Of a stretch of DNA of 64,000 nucleotides, positions 44,614 through 51,800 are shown piece by piece (the stretch's first letter is position 1; every line of letters starts with the position of its first letter). The notes under the pieces were generated by a model, which saw only the letters and a program-made list of their open reading frames with translations, did no database searches and had not been told where the DNA came from. Position numbers and translations under genes: made by a program. This DNA is from Bacilli bacterium (GTDB lineage Bacteria; Bacillota_I; Bacilli_A; RFN20; CAG-826): contig JAKSVG010000003.1 of NCBI GenBank assembly GCA_024408105.1, positions 23,153 through 87,152 on the forward strand, given 5' to 3'.

Positions 44614-44690
44614 GCCCTTGTAGCTCAGCTGGACAGAGCAATTGCCTTCTAAGCAATGGGTCGAACGTTCGAGTCGTTTCAAGGGCGCCA
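44614..44690 (+). tRNA. tRNA-Arg (anticodon TCT)
   Basis: 77 bases. Acceptor GCCCTTG pairs with CAAGGGC; D arm GCTC...GAGC; anticodon stem ATTGC/GCAAT with loop CTTCTAA (anticodon TCT at 44648-44650); 5-base variable loop; T arm GAACG/CGTTT with loop TTCGAGT; discriminator G and encoded CCA. It reads AGA/AGG, the main Arg codons in this AT-rich genome. Confidence 0.96.
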
Positions 44691-44699
44691 TAAGGAAAT

Positions 44700-44740
44700 A
44701 ACAGCATTGATAAAATAAATCATTGCTGTTTTTTTAATTT
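44700..44740 (+). terminator. tRNA-Arg terminator
   Basis: AACAGCATTGAT, AAAATAA loop, ATCATTGCTGTT followed by six T. A 12-bp stem with one mismatch, 10 bases after the tRNA. Confidence 0.85.
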
Positions 44741-44835
44741 TTAAGGTTTTTTGTAAATAATCAGCAGTTTTTAACTAGAAAATATTCATTTAGTATCGAC
44801 TACTGTAAATCGAATAGAACATAAAAATTTAATAA

Positions 44836-44886
44836 GGTTTATTGCATTTTTAGGGGGGTTTATTGATTTTGTTTTAGGGTTTATTT
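44836..44886 (+). repeat. Three GGTTTATT motifs spaced exactly 21 bp
   Basis: GGTTTATTG, GGGTTTATTG and GGGTTTATTT have their TTTATT cores at 44838, 44859 and 44880, a strict 21-bp period (two helical turns, same DNA face). They lie 66-115 bp upstream of the -35 of the lipoprotein promoter. The rest of the 44741-45009 gap holds the dyad and CT promoter listed separately; no gene is seen in it. Confidence 0.5.
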
Positions 44887-44928
44887 ATTAAGATGTTAAA
44901 TCAATTTAATATAATGATAGTGAAAAAT

Positions 44929-44953
44929 AAGCACTCACATAGTGAAAGTGCTT
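44929..44953 (+). promoter_or_regulatory. Dyad overlapping the -35 of the 45010 lipoprotein promoter
   Basis: AAGCACT (44929-44935), 11 bases, AGTGCTT (44947-44953). The right arm overlaps the first bases of the -35 TTGACT. A smaller nested CACT/AGTG pair lies inside. Possible repressor operator. Confidence 0.45.
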
Positions 44954-44982
44954 GACTCTCTCTCTCTCTCTCTCTCTAGAAT
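44952..44982 (+). promoter_or_regulatory. Promoter with (CT)11 spacer, candidate phase-variable switch
   Basis: -35 TTGACT (44952-44957) and -10 TAGAAT (44977-44982) are separated by 19 bp made entirely of CT dinucleotides; the uninterrupted tract is 44956-44977. Loss of one CT unit by slippage would give the optimal 17-bp spacing. The predicted start is near 44990, with a GAGGAG ribosome binding site before the lipoprotein ATG at 45010. Confidence 0.7.
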
Positions 44983-45009
44983 AAACTTATTACAAATGAG
45001 GAGTTAGTT

Positions 45010-45486
45010 ATGAAAATTTCTAAAATATTGATTTTATCCGCAGCAGCCTTGTCACTAGCTGCTTGTGGTGGCGGAAATAATTCGGACAATCCAGATCCAG
45101 TTAATCCAGATCCAGTTAATCCAGATCCTGAGCCACACACCGACCCAGAACCATTCCAAGATGTTATTGAATGGAAAGAAGACGACCATTTAAAAGTTCC
45201 TAACGGCAAAACATGGGAAAGAAAACGTCAATTAACTGGCGGCACAGCTTATTATATGAGAAGATCATCAGGTTCAGATTCATGCTACATTTTGGCACAA
45301 TATCCTGATGGAACCTATATTGATGGATACGATGACTCAATGAACGGAGGAAAAGGATACCGTGTTACAGCAATGATGACTACATCATGGCAATTCACAA
45401 TAGCCAAAACCTCTTGGATTAAATTTACTATCACAAATGATAATGCTATGAGCGGCCAAACTGATTTGTATTGGTATTCTTATTAA
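45010..45486 (+). CDS. Small lipoprotein with Asn-Pro-Asp-Pro repeat, unknown function
   Basis: 158 residues. Lipobox LAAC (Cys19) after MKISKILILSAAALSL. Next comes a short repeat of PDPVN units (encoded by near-identical 15-base repeats), then a compact domain of about 110 residues rich in Tyr, Trp and Ser, ending DLYWYSY. RBS GAGGAG. It stands alone between a promoter with a CT tract and its own terminator, which makes it the best candidate here for a variably expressed surface antigen. Confidence 0.8.
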   Translation: MKISKILILSAAALSLAACGGGNNSDNPDPVNPDPVNPDPEPHTDPEPFQDVIEWKEDDHLKVPNGKTWERKRQLTGGTAYYMRRSSGSDSCYILAQYPDGTYIDGYDDSMNGGKGYRVTAMMTTSWQFTIAKTSWIKFTITNDNAMSGQTDLYWYSY

Positions 45487-45507
45487 TCTTTATAATTACA
45501 AGTATTA

Positions 45508-45535
45508 AAGGTACGGCTTGTACCTTTTTTATTTT
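45508..45535 (+). terminator. Terminator of the 45010 lipoprotein gene
   Basis: AAGGTAC (45508-45514), GGCTT loop, GTACCTT (45520-45526) and TTTTATTTT. Confidence 0.85.
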
Positions 45536-45590
45536 GTTTGAAAGATAATTGGTGTTTTGTTGTAAAAATTAAGGGTTTATTGTAATATTT

Positions 45591-45670
45591 GTAGGAATTC
45601 GAATAGAAGTGTAGGAATTCGAATAAAATTGTAGGAATTCGAATAAAATTGTAGGAATTCGAACAAACTT
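45591..45670 (+). repeat. Four tandem 20-bp repeats
   Basis: GTAGGAATTCGAATAAAATT, four copies at 45591, 45611, 45631 and 45651; copies 2 and 3 are identical, copies 1 and 4 vary only in the last half. The 20-bp period is close to two helical turns, and each unit contains the palindrome GAATTC. The whole 45536-45727 stretch has no gene. It also holds two further GGGTTTAT motifs (45573, 45678) and a TATAAT at 45683-45688. Confidence 0.85.
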
Positions 45671-45727
45671 CTATACAGGGTTTATAATTGTATTATTATT
45701 TACAATTAGTTCCATTAATAAAAAACG

Positions 45728-45757
45728 CTCGATTTGTATCTAAAATCGAGTTTTTTT
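45728..45757 (+). terminator. Orphan terminator downstream of the 20-bp repeats
   Basis: CTCGATTT (45728-45735), 7-base loop, AAATCGAG (45743-45750) and seven T. No gene precedes it after the 45508 terminator, so it may end a very short RNA started at the TATAAT at 45683-45688. Confidence 0.7.
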
Positions 45758-45821
45758 ATGCTTTTTTAATCATTTTTAACGATAAATGCATATTTCGAAG
45801 GTGAAAAAGTTTTCTCATCCA

Positions 45822-45856
45822 AATAGTTTTGTGTTTTATTAAAACACAAAACTATT
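45822..45856. repeat. Perfect 16-bp inverted repeat with 3-base loop
   Basis: AATAGTTTTGTGTTTT (45822-45837), ATT, AAAACACAAAACTATT (45841-45856). No T-tract follows on the minus strand, where mscS transcription would arrive, so it is not a standard terminator. It could be a mRNA 3'-end stabiliser or a mobile-element relic. Confidence 0.6.
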
Positions 45857-45887
45857 ATTAATTTTGCATATTCTTAGTAATGAAGCA

Positions 45888-46907
45888 CTAGTTATTTGGG
45901 TGACGAAGTTTATATGAATCTTCAATATCTTCTTTTGTTGCTTTAGGTCTATCAGTTGGGTCTTGAGGATTAACAACAATTTGTTGATATGGAATAAGCA
46001 AGTTGTTTTCTTTAAATATAATTGCTAATTCTCTAAGCATCCCTCTTTGAACAGCGAATCTGTCAAATTCATTACAATCAGCAATAAACATCAATGATAA
46101 ACCGTTGTTATTAATTGCATCAACTCCGTTATATGTTGGACCATTTGTAATTTGAGGCACTTGTTGCTTAATTCTTTCAAGATTTTTATAAATAACAGCC
46201 TCTGCTCTACGAATATCTTCATTCAATGATAAGCTAATATAAACTATAGCAACAGAGTTAAGTCTTGATAGATTAACAACAGTTGATATAAAAGAATTGT
46301 TGACGCATTTAATATTGCCATCCCAACTTATTATTTTTGTAGTTCTTAAGCCAACAGAATCAATCGTACCAGTAAATCCATCGATAATTACTCTTTCGCC
46401 AACTTCGAAATAGCTATCAACAACAATAAAGAATCCACTTACAATATCGTTAACAAGTGTTTTACAACCCAATCCAATGATTAAGGCTAGAACGCCAACA
46501 CCAGCAAATATGCCTGCAACATTAACTCCCCAGCATCCTAAAACAATGCAAATTGCTAAAACAACTACTAGATATTTAACTAATGAAGATAAAAGCGAAG
46601 CAATTGTTTTCTTTCGTGGTGTTTTCCTCAAAAAACGTTTGATAATATAAACCAATATAAAATAGAGAATTACACAAACAAATATAGTGATAATGCTAAG
46701 AAGTAACGCACCAGCCTTAGAAACAAAGAAGTTTCCAACTAAAATAAAGCCATTTTCTACATCAGGGCCAAGCAAAGCATCGCCAACCTCGTTTCCAAAA
46801 ATTTGTCTTGAGAACGCTAAAACAAATAAACCTGCTAAAAATAGGACAACAATTCCCCAAAAAACGATGATACTAGCAATTTGTTTTTTTGTAAGTTTCT
46901 TCTTCAT
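45888..46907 (-). CDS. MscS-family mechanosensitive ion channel
   Basis: 339 residues. Three or more N-terminal helices (about 11-31, 56-87 and the pore helix). The TM3/beta-domain region GVGVLALIIGLGCKTLVNDIVSGFFIVVDSYFEVGERVIIDGFTG is diagnostic of MscS. The C-terminal cytoplasmic cage domain ends with a charged tail. It releases osmolytes on membrane tension. Last gene of a leftward three-gene operon; GGAG RBS overlaps the stop of the small membrane protein. Confidence 0.92.
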   Translation of the reverse strand: MKKKLTKKQIASIIVFWGIVVLFLAGLFVLAFSRQIFGNEVGDALLGPDVENGFILVGNFFVSKAGALLLSIITIFVCVILYFILVYIIKRFLRKTPRKKTIASLLSSLVKYLVVVLAICIVLGCWGVNVAGIFAGVGVLALIIGLGCKTLVNDIVSGFFIVVDSYFEVGERVIIDGFTGTIDSVGLRTTKIISWDGNIKCVNNSFISTVVNLSRLNSVAIVYISLSLNEDIRRAEAVIYKNLERIKQQVPQITNGPTYNGVDAINNNGLSLMFIADCNEFDRFAVQRGMLRELAIIFKENNLLIPYQQIVVNPQDPTDRPKATKEDIEDSYKLRHPNN

Positions 46908-46910
46908 ACA

Positions 46911-47084
46911 TTATCTCCATTTAAAATATTGAAATATAAATATAATTATTCCGACAGTTAACAAAACTGCTCCAAATATTATTATTAGTATTCTAACAAT
47001 ATTTGCTTTATGCTGAACACTTTTTAGTGAAGCCGGTTCTGGGTCAACTCTTTTCCCAATTATTTGTTTTTCATTTTCTTCCAT
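46911..47084 (-). CDS. 57-residue single-pass membrane protein
   Basis: MEENEKQIIGKRVDPEPASL is charged; a membrane helix follows (about 29-53) ending QYFKWR. It starts 4 bases after the stop of the HTH-membrane protein and ends 3 bases before the mscS ATG. No family recognised. Sandwiched position and intact frame make a real gene likely. Confidence 0.7.
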   Translation of the reverse strand: MEENEKQIIGKRVDPEPASLKSVQHKANIVRILIIIFGAVLLTVGIIIFIFQYFKWR

Positions 47085-47088
47085 AATT

Positions 47089-49302
47089 TTATAACGAGGC
47101 TATATAGCCTGATAAGTTAATTGCTATTAATATTACACCTAACATCATTGAAGTAACATAACTTAATCCGAAAATTAAATCCCAAGTATCATTTCTTTTT
47201 CCTAAGTGTGATCTATAGAATAAAACAATTGGTGTTAAGAATAATACAAGATAGTATCCGCCTGCTCCAACTACATTGTTTGGCACTAATTTTGATACAA
47301 GGATGTCGGCAACTCCCAAAACTATCAATATGACAATAACAATGATATTTCTGATAAATGCATATTTGTTGCCATGACTATAAATATCTGCATTTTCTTT
47401 GCCGTAACGTCGATTAATAATGCCTCTATATATAAACATGCTGAAGCAATAAAAAATTGAGAACAGAACAATTATAGGTGCCTTTGCTGATAATAGATTT
47501 GCAATTGGCAATGGCAAGTACCAATCCCAAGCAGTTTTACCAATCCCATATAAACATGAAATAGTCATATAAGCAATTGGGATAATACAAAGAGATCGGA
47601 AGAAAATTAATTTTTTCTTCGAACCATCAGCAAATTTTGGGTATTCGAATAAAAATTGTGATAGTAAATTAAATGCTAAAACGCCCCAGATCATATTTCC
47701 CGGAAGTAGTTCTAGTATTGGCGAAAGTGAATTAAATGCTGATGATGATAAAATATCTTTTACAAATAAAATTGCGAAATAATACAATAAGCCAACAAAA
47801 AATAAAACATAGTTTACTACAAAGGAATTTTTCCTACTGCGTATTATATCTAACTTAATGAAGAACAATAAGAGCATGGCAATACAAACCGCCGATGAAA
47901 ATTCCGCTTTAAATGCAATACCATCTATTGCTTGCACAATATCGCCTGTTTTGAATGATTTGAAAATGTAAAAAAAGCCAAGAGATGAAGCTAATACAAT
48001 TAGCAAAATAACGATTCGTATAACACATTCAGGCAAGAAAGGAAATATTTTCCAATCTCTTTTTAACGGCTTATATTTTTTCGTCATTTCAAAATTATTT
48101 GGATTTTCATTTGAAAAAGAACCATCTTCAATTAATTTTTTAGTTTTTGAAAATGACTTGATAATAGAAATTAGTAAAATTGCAAATGAAAATACAGCTA
48201 ATGCTATTCCGTTTACAGTAAGATTGAACCCTAAAAACGATTTTCCGCTTTCGTTTTGTATTCCATTGCGTAATTGATTCGAAAAATCTTTATATGAAAC
48301 ATTAAATTGCGAAAATGAAGTTGAGAAAAAATATTCATTTGACCTAATGTATTCGTTAAATTCATATTCCAACATTGTTGTATAAATTAAATAATCGGTC
48401 GAGCCTTCTTCAACTGTATGATTTACGCCTAAAATAGGCGTATCTTCAATTATATTATAAGTAAATTTATCATCATTTTCGTAGTAATTTGCTGAAATAT
48501 GGCCTAACGATGATGCAAGTTCATAATCAAGCGCAGAATATATATTCATATGAATACGAGTGAAGTCAGAACATTCTCTAACTTCAAATTTCACTAAACA
48601 ATCAATTAATGGAATGCCGAGGAAAAATGTGCCAGCCTCAATATATGAAACGCTATAGTTAAATGTATAAGCTAAAAATTCATTACTATCTGCAAAGCAA
48701 AGACTATTATGAATAAAATTTGTGTCATCAAGATAATATTGAGTTAAGTCAGTTTTTACTTGGCCTTTTTCAACATCGTTAAAGAAATCTCCTCTTCCAA
48801 ACGAGAAGAAATTTTGCATAACTAATTGACTAGTAAATGTTTGATCATATGTTGAATGAACGCTGTCAGGGTTTTTACGAACAAATGAAGCAAGATCATT
48901 TACCTTTTCGCTATAAAAGGTTTGTGTTTGAGTAATAGTATCAATTGACATTTTTCTGCCAAATATAGTTAATGCCAATCCGCCAGCAAGTAATCCAGCA
49001 AAAACAATTTTAAGAACCTTTGATTTTAGGATTTTTGACAAACCACTTTCTTTTGTTTTAGGAACTTCTTCGTTCTCAATCGGCGTTGGATATCCTAAAA
49101 AATCATCATCAAAAAAATCTTCACTAAGATTATATTTTCTAATAAATCTTGGTTGCAATTTCTTGCTAACTTTTATGTAGCCTCGCTCAATAAGTTTTAA
49201 ATGCAATTTGGTTATGTCCAAACGAATTGCCGCCTCTAAAGAAGAATAGTCTAATTCTAAGCGGCGTTCGTATAATCGTTTATTGATACCTTTGTTTGCC
49301 AT
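47089..49302 (-). CDS. HTH-domain polytopic membrane protein, unknown function
   Basis: 737 residues. N-terminal region (about 5-60; YERRLELDYSSLEAAIRL...LIERGYIKVSKKL) resembles an XRE-type helix-turn-helix. A linker follows, then one helix (97-114), an extracytoplasmic domain of about 240 residues (115-355), a second helix (359-381), and about nine more helices (428-735). It would thus couple a cytoplasmic DNA- or protein-binding domain to a sensor-like membrane body. First gene of the operon with the 57-residue protein and mscS. TATAAT (49316-49311) ends 8 bases before the ATG; no SD. Confidence 0.7.
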   Translation of the reverse strand: MANKGINKRLYERRLELDYSSLEAAIRLDITKLHLKLIERGYIKVSKKLQPRFIRKYNLSEDFFDDDFLGYPTPIENEEVPKTKESGLSKILKSKVLKIVFAGLLAGGLALTIFGRKMSIDTITQTQTFYSEKVNDLASFVRKNPDSVHSTYDQTFTSQLVMQNFFSFGRGDFFNDVEKGQVKTDLTQYYLDDTNFIHNSLCFADSNEFLAYTFNYSVSYIEAGTFFLGIPLIDCLVKFEVRECSDFTRIHMNIYSALDYELASSLGHISANYYENDDKFTYNIIEDTPILGVNHTVEEGSTDYLIYTTMLEYEFNEYIRSNEYFFSTSFSQFNVSYKDFSNQLRNGIQNESGKSFLGFNLTVNGIALAVFSFAILLISIIKSFSKTKKLIEDGSFSNENPNNFEMTKKYKPLKRDWKIFPFLPECVIRIVILLIVLASSLGFFYIFKSFKTGDIVQAIDGIAFKAEFSSAVCIAMLLLFFIKLDIIRSRKNSFVVNYVLFFVGLLYYFAILFVKDILSSSAFNSLSPILELLPGNMIWGVLAFNLLSQFLFEYPKFADGSKKKLIFFRSLCIIPIAYMTISCLYGIGKTAWDWYLPLPIANLLSAKAPIIVLFSIFYCFSMFIYRGIINRRYGKENADIYSHGNKYAFIRNIIVIVILIVLGVADILVSKLVPNNVVGAGGYYLVLFLTPIVLFYRSHLGKRNDTWDLIFGLSYVTSMMLGVILIAINLSGYIASL

Positions 49303-49379
49303 TGCCTAATATTATACTCTTAATAAATTAACTACGACAATATTAAAAGTCATAACAGATTTCGAGATTTAAAAAAATA

Positions 49380-49411
49380 AAATTGCAAATACTGCAATTT
49401 TATAATATAAT
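49380..49411 (+). promoter_or_regulatory. uraA promoter with upstream dyad
   Basis: Inverted repeat AAATTGCA (49380-49387), 5-base loop, TGCAATTT (49393-49400), immediately followed by overlapping -10 candidates TATAAT at 49401-49406 and 49406-49411. The dyad occupies the spacer/-35 zone, a typical repressor location. Confidence 0.5.
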
Positions 49412-49438
49412 TTATTCGCTATTTAAAGGAGCTTTTTT

Positions 49439-50935
49439 ATGAGTACGTTAAAATACAATGTAGAAGATAAACTACCATTAGGTAAAGCATTTCTTTATGC
49501 TTTTCAGCAAGTCCTTGCTATTGTTGCGGCTACGATTGCTGTTCCTGCAATTGTTGGAAACGGTATGTCGCCATCTGCTGCATTATTTGGAGCTGGAGCT
49601 GGAACACTAGTTTATTTGCTTATAACCAAGTTTAAGAGCCCAGTATTTTTGGGATCATCATTTGGTTATATTGGGCCAATGAGCGCCGCTTTTGCTGGAG
49701 CAGTTACTGTTTCAGCGGGATACCTAGGTCTTATCATTGGAGGAATAATGATTGGCATAGTTTACATAGTTATGTCAATTGTTATCAAAAAAGTTGGAAC
49801 AAAATGGATCAATGTGGTGATGCCTGCAGTAGTTATTGGACCAGTAGTTGCATTAATTGGTTTGACTTTGTCAAAAAATGCTATTGTAAATTTATTTCAA
49901 GGTGGGTTTTATGAAAGCATTACCCAGACCGGCGTCTTTAGTTCGTTAAATAATTTAAATATTGTAAGTTATGAAACTCTTAGCGATGGAAATTTTTATG
50001 TAACTCACATTGTGTCAACTATAGCAACAAATAAATGGATTGCATTATCTGTTGGACTAGTAACATTATTTACAATATTAATTTGCTCAACATACGGTGG
50101 AAAAATGTTAAAAGCATTGCCCTTTGTTATAGGAATATTGGCAGGTTATTTATTAGCATCAATTTATACAGGTATTGGTTGGTTAACAAATACTAATTGG
50201 TTAAAAGTCATTGATTTTGAGGTTGCTAAAAATATTGAATGGATTCCAAATTTTTCATTTTTAACTGCATTTAAAGCATTTAAAGAATTTAATAATCCTG
50301 GAGAGTTTTTCTCTCTTCTTGCAACAGTAGCAGTTGCCTATATTCCAGTTGCATTTGTTTCAATGAGTGAGCATATTGCTGATCATAAAAATCTAAGTAG
50401 CATTGTTGAGCGTGATTTAATTCGTGATCCAGGACTTCACAAAACCTTAATGGGTGATGGCTTTGGAACGATGATTGGATCATTTTTAGGTGGATGCCCA
50501 AACACAACATACGGTGAGTCAATTGGAACAATTGCTTTAAGTGGAAATGCATCAGTTCAAACCATATTTTTAGGTGCATTAATTTGTATGGCAATTTCAT
50601 TTATTGGACCATTTTCTGCAATATTTGGAACAGTGCCTCCATGTATAATCGGTGGTTTATGTGTTTGTCTTTATGGCTTTATTGGCGTCTCAGGATTTAA
50701 GTTATTCAAAAATATCGATTTTACCAAAAATTCAAACATTTTTACTGTTTCGGTCATTCTTGTCTTTGGCATTGGAGAATTTATCCTTGATTTCGGACAA
50801 GTAAAAATAACTCAAACAGCAACTGCTTTAATTGCTGGAATATTGGTCAATTTACTATGTAACATCAAACGAAAGAATAAAACGACAAATACGGAAAATG
50901 CTGAGATATTGCCACACGAAGAAAAGGCATCTTAA
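49439..50935 (+). CDS. uraA: Uracil/xanthine permease (NCS2 family), probably uracil
   Basis: 498 residues, about 14 membrane helices. NCS2 signature elements: FLGSSFGYIGPMSAAF in the TM3 region, VSMSEHIADHKNLSSIV with the substrate-contacting Glu, and GCPNTTYGESIGTIALSGNAS with the second conserved Glu. It imports nucleobases by proton symport. RBS AAAGGAGC. Monocistronic. The substrate is inferred; it fits the nucleic-acid scavenging theme. Confidence 0.88.
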   Translation: MSTLKYNVEDKLPLGKAFLYAFQQVLAIVAATIAVPAIVGNGMSPSAALFGAGAGTLVYLLITKFKSPVFLGSSFGYIGPMSAAFAGAVTVSAGYLGLIIGGIMIGIVYIVMSIVIKKVGTKWINVVMPAVVIGPVVALIGLTLSKNAIVNLFQGGFYESITQTGVFSSLNNLNIVSYETLSDGNFYVTHIVSTIATNKWIALSVGLVTLFTILICSTYGGKMLKALPFVIGILAGYLLASIYTGIGWLTNTNWLKVIDFEVAKNIEWIPNFSFLTAFKAFKEFNNPGEFFSLLATVAVAYIPVAFVSMSEHIADHKNLSSIVERDLIRDPGLHKTLMGDGFGTMIGSFLGGCPNTTYGESIGTIALSGNASVQTIFLGALICMAISFIGPFSAIFGTVPPCIIGGLCVCLYGFIGVSGFKLFKNIDFTKNSNIFTVSVILVFGIGEFILDFGQVKITQTATALIAGILVNLLCNIKRKNKTTNTENAEILPHEEKAS

Positions 50936-50949
50936 TATTATCGTTTTGT

Positions 50950-50966
50950 TAGACATGTCTATAAAT
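50950..50966 (+). promoter_or_regulatory. 12-bp palindrome overlapping the ZIP transporter promoter
   Basis: TAGACATGTCTA (50950-50961) is a perfect palindrome whose end overlaps a -10 candidate TATAAAT (50960-50966). It sits 27 bases before the ZIP-transporter ATG. A metal-sensing regulator is a reasonable guess, but only from context. Confidence 0.45.
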
Positions 50967-50988
50967 TTCAATTATTATTTTGTTTAGT

Positions 50989-51795
50989 ATGAGCGCATTA
51001 ACATCGACAATTATTTCAATCTCAATTATCTTCGCTGGAACTATAATAGGTTCTGCCTTTGTTTTTTTGGCGAGAAAAGAAGTTGGAAATAAAGCTTCTA
51101 GCATAATTCTTGGCTTTGCTGGTGGAATAATGATGGCAGCAGCCATCCTTGGCTTGATAGTTCCATCTATTAATGAAAGTTCAACACCTGGCGGAATATA
51201 TGAAAAAATACGTTTCATTCCTCCTTTAGTTGGTTTTGTTGCAGGCGGATTATTGCTTTGGGGTTTGGATAAACTTACTCCACACATGCACCTTGTTGGT
51301 GGAGACCAAGAAGGAATGGAAAATAAGAAAATTTCTAATGAATTCAAATTCTTTTTAGCTGTTACTATTCACAATATTCCAGAAGGATTATCTGTTGGAT
51401 TTGCTGCTGGTTTAGCATTAGCTAATCCTGACAATAATTCATATATATTTGCTGTTTTGGCGTTAGCAATAGGCATAGCAATTCAAAATATTCCTGAAGG
51501 CCTTGCTGTTAGTATTCCTCTTTATTCTAAAGGAATGAAAAAAGGCAAATCATTTGTTTATGGACTCATGTCCGGTGTAGTTGAGCCTATTGCGGCAGTT
51601 ATTGGTTTATTTATTGCAAGCATCTCTAAAGAAATAACACCATGGCTTCTTTCGTTTGCTGGAGGTGCAATGATTTATGTTATTCTTGATGATTTAATTC
51701 CTGAAAGTAGGAAGAAAGGATTTGAGCACTTTGCTCTTTGGGCATTCATGATTGGTTTTGCAATTATGATGACTCTTGAGCTTGTATTGGGTTAA
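50989..51795 (+). CDS. ZIP-family divalent metal transporter
   Basis: 268 residues from ATG 50989; a TTG at 50980 is in frame but less likely. Eight membrane helices. Metal-binding motifs in TM4 (TIHNIPEGLSVG) and TM5 (AIQNIPEGLAVS) are the ZIP/ZupT signature. It takes up zinc, iron or manganese. A His/Met-containing loop (PHMHLVGGDQEGM) lies before TM4. DUF1295 follows after 5 bases. Confidence 0.93.
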   Translation: MSALTSTIISISIIFAGTIIGSAFVFLARKEVGNKASSIILGFAGGIMMAAAILGLIVPSINESSTPGGIYEKIRFIPPLVGFVAGGLLLWGLDKLTPHMHLVGGDQEGMENKKISNEFKFFLAVTIHNIPEGLSVGFAAGLALANPDNNSYIFAVLALAIGIAIQNIPEGLAVSIPLYSKGMKKGKSFVYGLMSGVVEPIAAVIGLFIASISKEITPWLLSFAGGAMIYVILDDLIPESRKKGFEHFALWAFMIGFAIMMTLELVLG

Positions 51796-51800
51796 CAATT

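Noticed and set aside
44910..44915. TATAAT at 44910-44915 as the promoter of the 45010 lipoprotein
   Set aside because: Possible, but no suitable -35 is seen and transcription would pass through the dyad and the CT tract; the TTGACT/TAGAAT pair is closer and better placed.
45591..45670. CRISPR array
   Set aside because: Units are directly adjacent 20-mers without spacers, and no cas genes are present.
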